This document shows positions 25,900 to 37,161 of a stretch of 64,000 nt of DNA, one piece after another. Position 1 is the stretch's first letter. Each line of letters starts with the position of its first letter. The DNA lies in contig NZ_JAESVD010000001.1 in the NCBI RefSeq assembly GCF_016765635.1, forward strand, positions 124,001-188,000. Reading direction: 5' to 3'. The notes beneath the pieces are model-generated. The model had not been told where the DNA came from. It did no database searches and saw only the letters and a program-made list of their open reading frames with translations. A program made the translations under genes and the position numbers. Source of the DNA: Shewanella schlegeliana (lineage in GTDB: Bacteria > Pseudomonadota > Gammaproteobacteria > Enterobacterales > Shewanellaceae).

Positions 25900-26370
25900 A
25901 TGCAGCACCTATTTTGGTTAGTTGAGGGACAAATTGCAGGACGCAGTGGGCCAAATAAAGATCCTTGGGATCTGCAGGAGTTAAAGAGTGCAGGGATCGA
26001 AGCCGTCTTATCTGTAAATAACGGTGAAGATTGTATCGAAGCGGAAATCACCGATGCTGGTTTAGATTATTTATGCGTGCCTTTTTCTCGTAATATTCCC
26101 CCTAAGCCGGAAGATTTAGCATATTGCGTAGAACAAGTACCACAAGCATTAGCCTTTATTCGACAGTGTGAAGCGCAGAATAAAACCGTGCTTATTCATT
26201 GCCGTTCGGGTAAGGATAGAACGGGCCTGATAATGGCTTACTACCTTATGGATAATGGCGCAGCACCTCTGCACGCGGTGAGTCAGGTGAGGGCCATCCG
26301 CGATATCGCGTTTAGCGCCGAAGGTTGGGATCAATTTGCATTTGATGTACTTTATGCGTTACAAGAATAG
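25900..26370 (+). CDS. Dual-specificity protein phosphatase family protein
   Basis: A 156-residue protein with the cysteine phosphatase signature HCRSGKDRTG (about residues 105-114), where the cysteine is the nucleophile and the arginine binds phosphate, and an upstream acidic loop. The N terminus (FWLVEGQIAGRSGP) and SVNNGED segment resemble bacterial DSP-like proteins. The substrate is unknown; phosphotyrosine, phosphoserine or a phospholipid are possible. TAGGAAA precedes ATG 25900, and the phospholipase D gene follows 26 nt downstream, probably in an operon. Confidence 0.82.
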   Translation: MQHLFWLVEGQIAGRSGPNKDPWDLQELKSAGIEAVLSVNNGEDCIEAEITDAGLDYLCVPFSRNIPPKPEDLAYCVEQVPQALAFIRQCEAQNKTVLIHCRSGKDRTGLIMAYYLMDNGAAPLHAVSQVRAIRDIAFSAEGWDQFAFDVLYALQE

Positions 26371-26396
26371 CTAAGACTCAGCAATAGAATAATATA

Positions 26397-27941
26397 ATGA
26401 ATGCAAATGGATTGCAGTCACTTACCTTTTTAAGAATCGTTTTGCTTTGGGCAGTCATAACAACGTTAGTTGGCTGCCAATCCTCTCCCGTCTACCCCGA
26501 TAAAGTCATTACGACAAAATTGGCCGTGCAGCCTGATTGGCCATTGGTGCAATATGTTCAGGCTGATGTAAAGGCACACCCTCTGCAAACTGGTGTGCTA
26601 CCTCTCACCGATGGCCTAGATGCCTTTATCGCTCGTTTAGCATTGGTCAATGCGGCTAGCGCCAGTATCGATCTGCAGTATTACATCTATCGTGGTGATG
26701 ATACCGGTAGACTTTTAACCTGGCATTTAATCGACGCTGCCCAGCGCGGTGTCAGAGTTCGTATTCTGCTCGATGATATGGCTGTTAAAGATGCTGATGA
26801 AGCGCTAGTGATGTTAGCTGAACACAAAAATATTCAGGTTCGCTTGTATAACCCATCATTTGAGAGAGACTTTCGCAATCTTGCTTTTGTTGCTGGTTTT
26901 TCTCGGCTGAATCATCGCATGCACAATAAGTCACTAACCGTAGATAATACTATTAGCGTTGTGGGCGGGCGCAATATAGGTAATGAGTACTTTTCAAATG
27001 ACACCAATGTTGAGTTTGGTGATTTTGATCTCATGACAATAGGTCATGCTGTCGATGAAGTTTCAGATCAATTTGATCTCTATTGGAATTCGCCTTTAAC
27101 CGTTGAGGTTGCAGAGCTGACCTCTCATAGTGTGACAGCGGAGGAAATCGACACGGCATTGGCACTAGTTGAGGCCGAGAAGGCTGCATATCAAACGAAC
27201 CCCTATATAACGCGCTTAATGAGTAGTGAGCTGATTACGCAGATGCAAAACCATGATTTGCACTGGTATTGGGGCAGTGCAAAACTGGTTTATGATCAAC
27301 CTGACAAACAAAATCATCAGCTAGATAGCGACAATATTTTGGCCGATCTTGGCGAATTTCTGCAACAAGCGGAAAAAGAGGTTTTTATTGTTTCACCCTA
27401 TTTTGTGCCAACTCGGGAAGGGACACAGAATATTATAAAAACCGCTAATGCTGGAATTGATATTACCATTTTAACTAATAGTTTAGCCGCAACCGATGTG
27501 CTGGCCGTTCATGCTGGATACCGCCAGTACCGACAGCCACTATTGGAAGCAGGGGTAAAGATCTATGAAGTAAAAGCTAACCCCGAGCAGAAGAAAACCA
27601 GCAGCTGGACAGGGAGCTCTAAGAGTAGCTTACACGCTAAAACCTTTGTCACTGACAAGCAGTCAATCTTTGTTGGGTCTTTTAATTTCGATCCTCGTTC
27701 GGCGTGGTTAAATACCGAGATGGGCTTGATTATTGATAATCAAGAATTGGCCAGTGAAGTGGTCGAAGGAATCGAGGCCAGCTTAGCAAAAAATACATAT
27801 CGATTAGCCATAGAGGAGGGAGAACTTGTCTGGTTCGATGATCTTCATCAACGAACTATCTATAGCGAACCCGATGCAGGGCTTTGGCGTAAATTTCTCG
27901 TCGATTGCATCGCATTATTGCCGATTGAGTCTCAGCTTTAA
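26397..27941 (+). CDS. Phospholipase D-family lipoprotein, ClsC-like
   Basis: A 514-residue protein with an N-terminal lipoprotein signal ending in LVGC (residue about 27), then two HKD motifs: HNKSLTVD followed by VVGGRNIGNEYF, and HAKTFVTD followed by VGSFNFDPRS. This pattern matches E. coli ClsC (YmdC), a cardiolipin synthase using phosphatidylglycerol and phosphatidylethanolamine. The lipid anchor indicates a membrane location. It follows the phosphatidyl/protein phosphatase-like gene by 26 nt, so a joint role in lipid metabolism is possible but unproven. Confidence 0.82.
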   Translation: MNANGLQSLTFLRIVLLWAVITTLVGCQSSPVYPDKVITTKLAVQPDWPLVQYVQADVKAHPLQTGVLPLTDGLDAFIARLALVNAASASIDLQYYIYRGDDTGRLLTWHLIDAAQRGVRVRILLDDMAVKDADEALVMLAEHKNIQVRLYNPSFERDFRNLAFVAGFSRLNHRMHNKSLTVDNTISVVGGRNIGNEYFSNDTNVEFGDFDLMTIGHAVDEVSDQFDLYWNSPLTVEVAELTSHSVTAEEIDTALALVEAEKAAYQTNPYITRLMSSELITQMQNHDLHWYWGSAKLVYDQPDKQNHQLDSDNILADLGEFLQQAEKEVFIVSPYFVPTREGTQNIIKTANAGIDITILTNSLAATDVLAVHAGYRQYRQPLLEAGVKIYEVKANPEQKKTSSWTGSSKSSLHAKTFVTDKQSIFVGSFNFDPRSAWLNTEMGLIIDNQELASEVVEGIEASLAKNTYRLAIEEGELVWFDDLHQRTIYSEPDAGLWRKFLVDCIALLPIESQL

Positions 27942-28006
27942 TTGTTTGCTTAGTATGATTGAGTTAGAGTTTGCTCAAATATATTTGTAGTAAGCGGCCC
28001 ATTAAG

Positions 28007-28933
28007 ATGAATGCAATAAGTGGTAATAAGATGAAGAGTAAGGCAAGCCAGTCTCAAGGTTTACTCTTGTTTAAACTCTCTCTGACACAGTTATTCGCAC
28101 TGGGCACCCTAAAAATACGCGAATTGGTTCCCTATACCCCATTGAGCGCCATACCGCATTCTCACCCCACTATATTAGGGGCGGCAAGCATACGTGGCGC
28201 AACGATCCCAATAGTTGATATGGCTGCCGCAGTTGGCTATCGACCGATAAGCGATGAGGAGCTTAAAGATAGCTATATCATTATCACTGACTGTCAAAGA
28301 ATGGTCATTGGCTTTCTAGTACGAGCTATCGATAAGATTATTGAATGTAATTGGCGTGATATTGAGAAACCACCGACTAATTTGGGCAAGAACGCTTACC
28401 TTACTGGCGTGACCAAAATCGACGGTAAATTGGTACAGCTACTCGATGTGGAGTTACTACTTTCTAAAGTGTTCCCTGCTAGCCCTGAAACCACTCGTGC
28501 CATCTTGACCGATGTGCAGCGTGAATATCTAAAGCCACTCAATATCCTGCTGGTTGATGACTCAAAGGTTGCACGTAAACAACTGAGTGATGCGCTGGAC
28601 AGTATCAATATACCTTATCAAGTTACCGCCGATGGCAAAGAAGCATTGTCAATCATGGAGCAGGCTGAGCGGGAGCATCGTGCGATTGATATTTTAGTCA
28701 GTGATATCGAAATGCCAGGGTTAGATGGTTATGAGCTGGCATTCGAAGTTAAGAATAACCCAGCAATCGCCTCTGCTTATATCATTCTGCATACTTCTCT
28801 TTCCAGCGAGATCAGTGTTAGTCAGGCTCACCAAGTTGGTGCCAATGAAGCACTGACAAAATTTGATGCCCATGAGTTGATTGAAGCTATGTTACGCGGG
28901 GCTGAAAAAGCAACAGAGATGGCTAATTTTTAG
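28007..28933 (+). CDS. cheV: Chemotaxis coupling protein CheV
   Basis: A 308-residue protein with an N-terminal CheW-like domain (about 15-160; IRELVPY, RGATIPIVDM, LDVELLL) that links receptors to CheA, and a C-terminal receiver domain (about 180-300) with the phosphorylatable aspartate in VSDIEMPGLDG and the DDSKVAR start. CheV is a phosphorylation-tunable coupling or adaptation protein. The start is ATG 28007; ATG 28031 is also possible, and the TTG 27971 extension is rejected. No other chemotaxis gene is adjacent. Confidence 0.9.
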   Translation: MNAISGNKMKSKASQSQGLLLFKLSLTQLFALGTLKIRELVPYTPLSAIPHSHPTILGAASIRGATIPIVDMAAAVGYRPISDEELKDSYIIITDCQRMVIGFLVRAIDKIIECNWRDIEKPPTNLGKNAYLTGVTKIDGKLVQLLDVELLLSKVFPASPETTRAILTDVQREYLKPLNILLVDDSKVARKQLSDALDSINIPYQVTADGKEALSIMEQAEREHRAIDILVSDIEMPGLDGYELAFEVKNNPAIASAYIILHTSLSSEISVSQAHQVGANEALTKFDAHELIEAMLRGAEKATEMANF

Positions 28934-29045
28934 GGCATTATTAGCAATATGTTAACCATGAGTAATAACCGAGCTTATTTGTCTGGTAAAGGTAGACAAT
29001 AGTTGCCACATCCGATACAACCTGTGTCGAAGGGAGATTAATTTT

Positions 29046-29076
29046 ATTTAAGGTTCACCTAATAGTGAACTTAAAT
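29046..29076. promoter_or_regulatory. Inverted repeat upstream of sstT
   Basis: ATTTAAGGTTCAC (29046-29058) and GTGAACTTAAAT (29065-29076) form a near-perfect dyad with a one-base bulge, about 38 bp before the sstT start and just before the CTATAAAA -10-like element. It could be an operator or a leader hairpin. Confidence 0.45.
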
Positions 29077-29113
29077 AGAATAGTTGCATACTATAAAAAC
29101 GACAGGTTAAGAA

Positions 29114-30337
29114 ATGAATCAAAAACCATCTTTGTTTGCCCGATTGGCAGACGGCAGTTTAGTGTTACAAATTCTCGTAGGTATTATTGCTGGTATTGTA
29201 TTAGCAACCGTATCAAAAACCGGTGCTGAGAGTGTGGCTTTCTTAGGTGAACTGTTTGTTGGTGCCCTAAAAGCAATCGCACCAATATTAGTGTTCATCC
29301 TTGTTGCTGCATCGATAGCGAACCAAAAGAAGAATGCCAAGACCAATATGCGTCCAATCGTTATTCTATATCTATTTGGTACGTTTTCTGCGGCGGTTAC
29401 CGCTGTATTGATGAGTTTTGCGTTTCCGACCACACTAGCATTAACGCTAGATGCGGCTCAGGCTAACCCGCCAGAAGGTATCGGCGAAGTTGTTCATACC
29501 TTGTTGTTCCAGTTAGTTGATAACCCAGTTAACGCGGTTATGACAGGCAACTATATCGGTATTTTAGCTTGGGGTGTCGGTCTCGGTTTAGCGCTACATC
29601 ATGCTACCGATTCAACTAAGCTAGTATTCGCCGATGTGAGTCATGGCGTATCTCAGATGGTTCGCTTTATTATCCGTTTGGCACCGATTGGTATTTTTGG
29701 TCTAGTTTCATCTACATTCGCAAGCACTGGTTTTAGTGCTATTGCTGGCTATATGCATCTATTATTGGTGCTTCTTGGCGCAATGGCGATTATGGCACTG
29801 ATCATTAACCCTGCGATTGTTTACTTTAAAATACGTCGCAATCCATATCCGTTAGTGTTTACTTGTCTTCGTGAAAGTGGTGTCACAGCCTTCTTCACTC
29901 GCTCAAGTGCTGCGAATATTCCGGTGAATATGGCGTTATGTGAAAAGTTAAAGCTACATGAAGACACGTACTCAGTTTCTATTCCATTAGGTGCGACCAT
30001 TAACATGGGCGGCGCGGCAATTACGATTACAATCTTAACGCTTGCAGCAGCTAACTCTATGGGCATCCAAGTGGATATGCTTACCGCGATTCTATTAAGT
30101 GTTGTTGCTGGTATTTCTGCTTGTGGCGCGTCGGGTGTCGCAGGTGGTTCACTGCTACTTATCCCATTAGCATGTAGCTTGTTTGGTATTTCAAATGATG
30201 TGGCGATGCAGGTTGTTGCGGTTGGATTTATTATCGGTGTGATTCAAGACTCAGCCGAAACAGGTTTAAATAGCTCTACAGACGTTATCTTTACTGCGGC
30301 GGCATGTGAAGCGGCAGAAAGAAAAGAGAACGCTTAA
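29114..30337 (+). CDS. sstT: Serine/threonine:sodium symporter SstT
   Basis: A 407-residue dicarboxylate/amino acid:cation symporter that imports serine and threonine with sodium. It has about eight membrane helices and the family serine-rich hairpin and NMGGAAIT motif, as well as [12 protein letters not shown] and [13 protein letters not shown] near the C terminus. Length and sequence match SstT closely. Monocistronic, with a bidirectional terminator downstream shared with the convergent GH109-type gene. Confidence 0.94.
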   Translation: MNQKPSLFARLADGSLVLQILVGIIAGIVLATVSKTGAESVAFLGELFVGALKAIAPILVFILVAASIANQKKNAKTNMRPIVILYLFGTFSAAVTAVLMSFAFPTTLALTLDAAQANPPEGIGEVVHTLLFQLVDNPVNAVMTGNYIGILAWGVGLGLALHHATDSTKLVFADVSHGVSQMVRFIIRLAPIGIFGLVSSTFASTGFSAIAGYMHLLLVLLGAMAIMALIINPAIVYFKIRRNPYPLVFTCLRESGVTAFFTRSSAANIPVNMALCEKLKLHEDTYSVSIPLGATINMGGAAITITILTLAAANSMGIQVDMLTAILLSVVAGISACGASGVAGGSLLLIPLACSLFGISNDVAMQVVAVGFIIGVIQDSAETGLNSSTDVIFTAAACEAAERKENA

Positions 30338-30385
30338 GTCTATCATTGCGACCTTGAAATAAGGTACTGAGATACTCGTTAGCAT

Positions 30386-30421
30386 AAAAGCCCCGCTAAA
30401 TATCATTAGCGGGGTTTTTTG
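30386..30421. terminator. Bidirectional terminator between sstT and the GH109-type gene
   Basis: CCCCGCTAA and TTAGCGGGG form a 9-bp stem, with A-run before and T-run after, serving both convergent genes. Confidence 0.92.
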
Positions 30422-30449
30422 TTTATTGTACCCGATAATCTTGATGCTT

Positions 30450-31820
30450 TTAGGCGCCAACAATCCCTAGCGGCCTACCGGTTTTCCATGCACCTCGAGT
30501 AAAATCAGGGAAGTTAACCGAGTTACTGCGGTTATTGACCGATTCTTCACTGAGAATATTCACCACAGACCACGCCGCGCCATCATAGACGTCTTGATCG
30601 AGTGGTTCGGCATTTCTTAAGCAATAGACCATGCGCCACAGCATCAAGAAGTCCATACCGCCGTGCCCCCCATTACGCTCAGCTTCTTCTCCCATCCTTA
30701 GCCAGAGTGGATGATCGTATTTAGCGTACCATTTTTGCATGTCTCTATCCCATTGATGGTAATTACCTGAGCCGCCGTGCTCGATGGCAATTCGGTTTGG
30801 GAAACCTGCAAACACGCCGTTAGTCCCTTGAATTAAGTTATGACGGCTATAGGGGCGTGGCGTAGTGGTATCGTGTTGAACCATGATGGTGCGACCCTTT
30901 ACGGTTTTTATAAGGGAGGTATTGATATCGCCGTTTATGTAGTTGAGCTGGTTGCGCTCATGATCCGCCGGGAATTCACGTTTAGCGTATAAGGCGCGCC
31001 CAAGAGCAGGGGAGCTCATTGAAGTTAGGTAATCGAATCTGTCACCACGATTAATATTCATATATTGGGACACTGGGCCTAAACCGTGAGTTGGGTACAG
31101 ATTACCATTTCGTTTAGTATGCCAGTAGGTACGCCATGAGCCAGTTTTACTGTCGAGCTCTTTCATCTGCCAGCGAAGCTCATGAATATAGGCTGCCTCC
31201 CCATGTAACAGCTCACCCAATAAGCCTTGGCGAACCATATTGAGCACCATTAGCTCATCACGACCATAGTTGACGTTCTCCATCATCATACAGTTCTTCT
31301 GTGTCCGCTCGGCGGTGTCGACAATCTGCCAACACTCTTCGACTGTCAGAGCCAATGGCACTTCGACAAAGGCGTGTTTGCCACTTTCCATTGTATGGAT
31401 AGCCATGGGCGCATGCCACTCCCAAGGAGTGGAGATAATCACAATATCGATATCATCACGTTCAAGTAATTCTTTGTATGCTTGGTCACTACCTGTGTAT
31501 CGAGCTGGTTTTGCTAGACCTTGCGCGGTAACAAAATCAATCGATCTATCTAAAACTTGCGTGTCGGTATCGCAGATCGCCTTGATCTCGACACCCTCTA
31601 AGTGACAGAAATGTTTTACGTGTCCTGAGCCTCTCTGGCCAACGCCGATAAAACCGACTCGCACCGTTTCCATTTTTGGCACGATCAAGCCCATTACCGA
31701 TTGGCCTGTAGCGGGCTTTCTCGGTACTGCTTCGGCGGACGATAGCGGCAGCTGTGAGGTGAGTATTCCTGCGGCTGAGATTCCGGCGGTTTTTAAAAAG
31801 TGTCGGCGATTGAGTTTCAT
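30450..31820 (-). CDS. Gfo/Idh/MocA family protein, GH109 alpha-N-acetylgalactosaminidase-like
   Basis: A 456-residue protein with a twin-arginine signal ([10 protein letters not shown]) and probable export, then a Rossmann domain ([13 protein letters not shown]) that binds [13 protein letters not shown] and a C-terminal oxidoreductase-fold domain. The Tat signal plus NAD-binding fold and [10 protein letters not shown] segment fit glycoside hydrolase family 109, which cleaves alpha-N-acetylgalactosamine by an NAD-dependent mechanism. The actual substrate is unproven. ATG 31820 (MKLNRRH) is chosen over the four-codon longer start. Confidence 0.82.
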   Translation of the reverse strand: MKLNRRHFLKTAGISAAGILTSQLPLSSAEAVPRKPATGQSVMGLIVPKMETVRVGFIGVGQRGSGHVKHFCHLEGVEIKAICDTDTQVLDRSIDFVTAQGLAKPARYTGSDQAYKELLERDDIDIVIISTPWEWHAPMAIHTMESGKHAFVEVPLALTVEECWQIVDTAERTQKNCMMMENVNYGRDELMVLNMVRQGLLGELLHGEAAYIHELRWQMKELDSKTGSWRTYWHTKRNGNLYPTHGLGPVSQYMNINRGDRFDYLTSMSSPALGRALYAKREFPADHERNQLNYINGDINTSLIKTVKGRTIMVQHDTTTPRPYSRHNLIQGTNGVFAGFPNRIAIEHGGSGNYHQWDRDMQKWYAKYDHPLWLRMGEEAERNGGHGGMDFLMLWRMVYCLRNAEPLDQDVYDGAAWSVVNILSEESVNNRSNSVNFPDFTRGAWKTGRPLGIVGA

Positions 31821-32105
31821 CGAGAGTCCCACGTTATATTATTAGAATAGTTTAACAGCCATAGAGTTATATCAAATCTAATAAGATAAAGGTTAAAAAA
31901 CGGTATGTTGGCTTGTTGCGCTTGTGTTTTTATGCGGATTTACTAAAGTAATGCATAGAAAGTGATTTATATCGCGTTTTAAATTTTATATTGCGATACA
32001 CTTTTTAGTAAAAGGTAGCGGTATCGTTGTGATTGCTTTCTTTGTTTACAGTTGGTTTGGTTAACAAAAATATTACAAATACTTTTTAATAGAGGGAACG
32101 AGCAG

Positions 32106-32516
32106 ATGGTAGTTGTGCGCGATAAGACAAATGAAGTTATTCAAATTGAGCGAGAAGCAAAACTCAAGGAGATGGAAATGTCAGTAGTTGAAAAGCGTAG
32201 ACGTCTGTCTTGGCGAGAGGATGAGCTTAACTCTCGTGAAATCGTGGGTCGCTGGACAGATGAAAGACCGCTGCTCGGTGATAAAATCACCCTTTATAAA
32301 CAAGCGGGTAAATATTATTTAGAAACTTGGTACCTAGACGGCTGCCATAGCCTAGATGAGATGCTTTCAGAGGAAACTGAAGAGGGCATCAAGCTTGAAG
32401 ATAAGGGCGGTAATATTTTTGGTGAATACTTTATGTTGACTACGGGGAATGAGCTTAAATTCTGTAACTCAACTAACTGTTATTACACGGCAAAGAGAAA
32501 TGTTGAGGCGGCTTAA
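32106..32516 (+). CDS. Hypothetical protein with N-terminal coiled coil
   Basis: A 136-residue soluble protein not recognised. The N-terminal half is charged and helical (residues about 8-45, rich in E, K and R), suggesting a coiled coil. The C-terminal half has aromatic beta-type segments (KYYLETWYLDGCH, GEYFMLTTGNELKFC) and three cysteines. GAGGGA (32092-32097) precedes ATG 32106 by 8 nt. A terminator shared with convergent rluA follows. Confidence 0.7.
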   Translation: MVVVRDKTNEVIQIEREAKLKEMEMSVVEKRRRLSWREDELNSREIVGRWTDERPLLGDKITLYKQAGKYYLETWYLDGCHSLDEMLSEETEEGIKLEDKGGNIFGEYFMLTTGNELKFCNSTNCYYTAKRNVEAA

Positions 32517-32562
32517 TACCCATTGCATTGCCAGTAAGGGCTAGCTGTAATCGCTTAAAGTA

Positions 32563-32587
32563 TAAAAGGGGCCGATGCCCCTTTTTT
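32563..32587. terminator. Terminator between the hypothetical gene and rluA
   Basis: AAAAGGGGC and GCCCCTTTT pair around CGAT with a T-run after and A-run before, so it may work in both directions. Confidence 0.9.
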
Positions 32588-32610
32588 CGATCTTGAAACT
32601 TAAGCTTTGA

Positions 32611-33264
32611 TTAGAACGAATGAGCGCTTTTAAAGTGCATTGTTTTACCTGAATAGGGGTGAGTGAAGCTTAACTCTTGGGCGTGCAGCTGCAATCGTTT
32701 AGCGGCTTTTAGAGTTTTTTCATCACCATAAAAATCATCGCCCAAAATAATGTGCCCTAGCGCTAGCATATGTACCCTTAGTTGGTGCGTCCTACCTGTG
32801 ACAGGTTTTAGTTCAACTAGAGTGCTGTGAGTTTTTTGCTGTAACACTTTAAAATGGGTTATAGCAGCCTTTCCTGACTCGCTGACCATCTGTTTAGGAG
32901 GGTTAAGTTTATCAGCCCCAATGGCGAGCTCAATGACACCACTTTGTTGTGTCAGTATACCGTCCACTTCTGCGATATAAGTTTTTTGTGTTTGCCTGTT
33001 TTGAAACTGGGTTTTAAGGCTAGACTCCGCCTTTTTGTTGCGGGCAAATACCATAATGCCTGAGGTCGCGCAGTCTAAGCGGTGTACGAGAATACAATCT
33101 TTAAAACGTTGCTGTAGACGCGTCAACGCACAATCGTGAGTATATTCAGCGATACCGGGATTAGAGAGTAAGCCTGATGGCTTATTGATAACGATAATAT
33201 CTCGGTCGATATAACGGATATCTAACCAAGGAATACAGGGGGGCTGATAGCTAAATATTTGCAT
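32611..33264 (-). CDS. rluA: RluA-family pseudouridine synthase
   Basis: This enzyme isomerises uridine to pseudouridine in RNA. The 217-residue protein has the catalytic aspartate in VHRLDCATSG, NKPSGLLS at the N terminus and GRTHQLRVHMLALGHIILGD. Length and end structure match E. coli RluA (219 aa, 23S rRNA U746 and tRNA U32), and there is no S4 domain; target assignment is by similarity. The gene is monocistronic on the minus strand. Confidence 0.88.
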   Translation of the reverse strand: MQIFSYQPPCIPWLDIRYIDRDIIVINKPSGLLSNPGIAEYTHDCALTRLQQRFKDCILVHRLDCATSGIMVFARNKKAESSLKTQFQNRQTQKTYIAEVDGILTQQSGVIELAIGADKLNPPKQMVSESGKAAITHFKVLQQKTHSTLVELKPVTGRTHQLRVHMLALGHIILGDDFYGDEKTLKAAKRLQLHAQELSFTHPYSGKTMHFKSAHSF

Positions 33265-33389
33265 GAATTCTCCTATTGCGGCGCAATTCTAGCAAATACT
33301 TAGCATGATGACTTAATCTTAAGTTAAAAAATGACTCAAATTATTTGGGATGCTAATCCCTTGCGCAAGTTTCACTGAGTCAACAGCGA

Positions 33390-33983
33390 CTACAGATATT
33401 CAGGTGGGGTATTGCGGGTCCATAAGCGGCTATAGGCCATTAGCTGCGGATAAAAAGTGCGAAACGCAATTTCGATTTCAGTATCCAGCTTTTTGACACA
33501 CTCTTGTGCTCCAATAAAAATCTCTGGCTTAGAGACGCGTTTCGCAACTGAGGCGAGTGCTTGATTGAGGCCTTCACGAGTTTGATACGCTACTAGCCAG
33601 TTTTCTTGACGCATCTTAGGCGCTATCGATACCAGTTGCTCAGGAAGTCCTTCACAGTCATCAATGGCGTCATAGGCTTTGGTAGCAAAATCTTCGAGGC
33701 TTTGCTGATGATATTCGTCCCAGTATTTTGCCAGCATATGATCAAAGCTCAGATCGATGATAATTGGGGCTGCACGAGTTAATGACTTGGGAAATATTGT
33801 CAACAGCTCTTTGGTGATCTCGTGGCTGTCAGTGAGCTGATCTATTTGGCGGTGGAGCCATATTCCTTGCTGAAGGTGTTTAGGGAAATGTTCAATACTG
33901 CCTTTAGCAAAATCGCCAGCAATATTGGCAGCCAGAGAGGTTTGGCTATTATCTGCTAAGTGCAGGTGTGCAAGAAAGTTCAT
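33390..33983 (-). CDS. acpH: Acyl carrier protein phosphodiesterase AcpH
   Basis: A 197-residue enzyme that removes the 4'-phosphopantetheine group from acyl carrier protein. It has the N-terminal NFLAHLHLA motif, the metal-binding aspartates GDFAKG, HRQIDQLTD and IDLSFDHMLAK, characteristic of the family (DUF479). It faces the queA gene upstream; the small plus-strand gene at 34139 lies between. Confidence 0.92.
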   Translation of the reverse strand: MNFLAHLHLADNSQTSLAANIAGDFAKGSIEHFPKHLQQGIWLHRQIDQLTDSHEITKELLTIFPKSLTRAAPIIIDLSFDHMLAKYWDEYHQQSLEDFATKAYDAIDDCEGLPEQLVSIAPKMRQENWLVAYQTREGLNQALASVAKRVSKPEIFIGAQECVKKLDTEIEIAFRTFYPQLMAYSRLWTRNTPPEYL

Positions 33984-34138
33984 ATTTTATACTTGGTGAT
34001 TCGCGTACTTCACGTTATCATGCAGGACGGTGCGAAGGAAATTCTTTCTTGAAATAATTCAAGATCTAGGGCTTCTAAAAGGATGTGCATCGTATAATTT
34101 GTAATTTACCCATCAATTAAACGGTTTGAGGATCAAGG

Positions 34139-34312
34139 ATGATGTGGAACTGGTTAACCCAAAAGTTGGGCAGAGGCGTTCAAGTCAGACGAAAAAAAGT
34201 CGAAATTGATATTCCTTACGAACAACACCGCTATCGCATAGAAGACTTGGATAGCAAAACTCCCGATAACGCGGCGAGACAGCAGTCTAGCAAGTTTAAG
34301 TCGTTCAATTAA
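34139..34312 (+). CDS. Small conserved-looking basic protein, 57 aa
   Basis: This short gene has a good ribosome-binding site (GAGG at 34128-34131, 7 nt before ATG 34139) and a TATAAT hexamer at 34093-34098. The 57 residues start MMWNWLTQKLGRG, continue with a basic stretch (QVRRKKVEID) and end in a polar tail. No transmembrane segment and no recognised family. It lies 117 nt before queA, so it may be a leader gene for that operon. Confidence 0.6.
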   Translation: MMWNWLTQKLGRGVQVRRKKVEIDIPYEQHRYRIEDLDSKTPDNAARQQSSKFKSFN

Positions 34313-34429
34313 TATTCCGGTTTATTGTCTTAAACGGGCAGTTTTGGCTGTTTTTTAGGATTGGATTGTTGATCTTCTGTAGCTCTAGCCATAGACTAGC
34401 GGCCGATTTAGATACAGTAGAGACTTTCC

Positions 34430-35467
34430 ATGCGCGTTGCAGATTTTTCTTTTGAACTCCCAGATGAGTTAATTGCCCGTTATCCAACGGCTCAGCGGAC
34501 AGCATCCCGACTGTTATCGCTTGACGGTAATAGTGGTCAGCTAGCTGATCTGCAATTTACCGATATTCTAGAGCAAGTCAGTCCTGGTGATTTGATGGTA
34601 TTTAACAATACCCGAGTCATTCCTGCGCGTATGTTCGGTAAAAAGCAGTCTGGCGGTAAACTCGAGATCTTGGTTGAGCGTATGCTTGATGACAAGCGAG
34701 TCTTAGCTCATGTTCGTTGTTCTAAATCTCCGAAGGTCGATGCGATTATCTGTTTAGATGGTGGCTACGAGATGAAGATGGTTGCAAGACACGACGCACT
34801 GTTTGAGCTTGAACTGCAGAGCGACAAAACCGTACTTGAAGTGCTGGAAGAGGTTGGGCATATGCCATTGCCGCCTTATATCGATAGACCCGATGAAGAC
34901 GCGGATAAAGAGCGCTATCAAACGGTTTACAACCAAAACCCAGGCGCTGTCGCTGCACCGACTGCAGGCTTACATTTTGATGATGCCATGCTTGCTAAAT
35001 TAAAAGAAAAAGGCGTCAACACTGCATTTGTAACTCTGCATGTTGGTGCTGGTACCTTCCAGCCTGTACGAGTCGATAATATCCTCGACCATAAAATGCA
35101 TTCTGAATGGGCCGAAGTACCACAAGATGTGGTTGATTTAATTGCCGAGACAAAGAGCAGAGGCAATCGCGTTATTGCCGTTGGTACCACATCGGTTCGT
35201 TCACTCGAAAGTGCAGCCAAAGCATCGCCTGAGCAGTTACAAGCATTTAGTGGTGATACTGATATCTTTATTTATCCTGGATATCAGTTCCAAGTGGTCG
35301 ATGCCATGGTGACAAACTTTCACCTGCCGGAGTCGACCCTTATCATGTTGCTAAGTGCTTTTGCCGGCTTCGATGAGGTAAAAAACGCCTATCAGCACGC
35401 GATCGCTCAAAAATACCGCTTCTTTAGCTATGGCGACGCCATGTTTGTGACCAAAAAAGCGAACTAA
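34430..35467 (+). CDS. queA: S-adenosylmethionine:tRNA ribosyltransferase-isomerase QueA
   Basis: The enzyme adds the ribosyl part of S-adenosylmethionine to preQ1-tRNA to make epoxyqueuosine. The 345-residue protein begins [16 protein letters not shown] and has [18 protein letters not shown] and GTTSVRSLE, all typical. tgt, which performs the preceding step, lies 180 nt downstream; the two genes are a queuosine pair. A terminator separates them. Confidence 0.95.
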   Translation: MRVADFSFELPDELIARYPTAQRTASRLLSLDGNSGQLADLQFTDILEQVSPGDLMVFNNTRVIPARMFGKKQSGGKLEILVERMLDDKRVLAHVRCSKSPKVDAIICLDGGYEMKMVARHDALFELELQSDKTVLEVLEEVGHMPLPPYIDRPDEDADKERYQTVYNQNPGAVAAPTAGLHFDDAMLAKLKEKGVNTAFVTLHVGAGTFQPVRVDNILDHKMHSEWAEVPQDVVDLIAETKSRGNRVIAVGTTSVRSLESAAKASPEQLQAFSGDTDIFIYPGYQFQVVDAMVTNFHLPESTLIMLLSAFAGFDEVKNAYQHAIAQKYRFFSYGDAMFVTKKAN

Positions 35468-35483
35468 TTATCCAAATTGCTTT

Positions 35484-35519
35484 AAAATACCCAGTTCAGA
35501 TGAAGTGGGTATTTTTTTA
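35484..35519 (+). terminator. Terminator between queA and tgt
   Basis: AAAATACCCA and TGGGTATTTT pair, followed by a T-run, 17 nt after the queA stop. Confidence 0.9.
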
Positions 35520-35644
35520 TCTGCACTTTTAATGCATATTTTGGCAGTTAGGGTTGATACTGAATTGTTCGCCCTTATGTTTGTCATAATCTTAGGCTCA
35601 ATGGTTGAGTCGACTCAGGTCAGACTGTTTCTCTGGCGAGGTGA

Positions 35645-36781
<1,137 letters not shown>

Positions 36782-36811
36782 TTTTAACTCAGACAAGAAG
36801 AAGAGAATACT

Positions 36812-37144
36812 ATGTTTATTTCAAACGCATATGCAGCTGATGCACCTGTTGGCGGCGCTGGTGGCACGATGGAATTGATTTTCATGTTGGTCATTTTTGG
36901 CCTAATTTTTTACTTCATGATTTTCCGTCCACAATCTAAGCGCGTTAAAGAGCACAAGAACCTGATGAGCTCTTTGAGCAAGGGTGATGAAGTGCTAACA
37001 AGTGGCGGTATTCTAGGTAAAATCGCTAAGATCAGTGATGAAAACGACTACGTTTTGTTGACTATCAACGAAACAAGCGAAATCACGATTAAGAAGGATT
37101 ATATCGCGGCCGTATTGCCAAAAGGCTCTATTAAGTCACTTTAA
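36812..37144 (+). CDS. yajC: Preprotein translocase subunit YajC
   Basis: A 110-residue inner-membrane protein with one membrane helix (about residues 20-42; [17 protein letters not shown]) followed by the conserved RPQSKR motif and a cytoplasmic domain with TSGGILGKI. YajC is part of the SecDF-YajC complex that assists Sec export. tgt is 30 nt upstream and secD 17 nt downstream, so these genes are co-transcribed. Confidence 0.95.
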   Translation: MFISNAYAADAPVGGAGGTMELIFMLVIFGLIFYFMIFRPQSKRVKEHKNLMSSLSKGDEVLTSGGILGKIAKISDENDYVLLTINETSEITIKKDYIAAVLPKGSIKSL

Positions 37145-37161
37145 GCCAAGAGGGCGATGGC

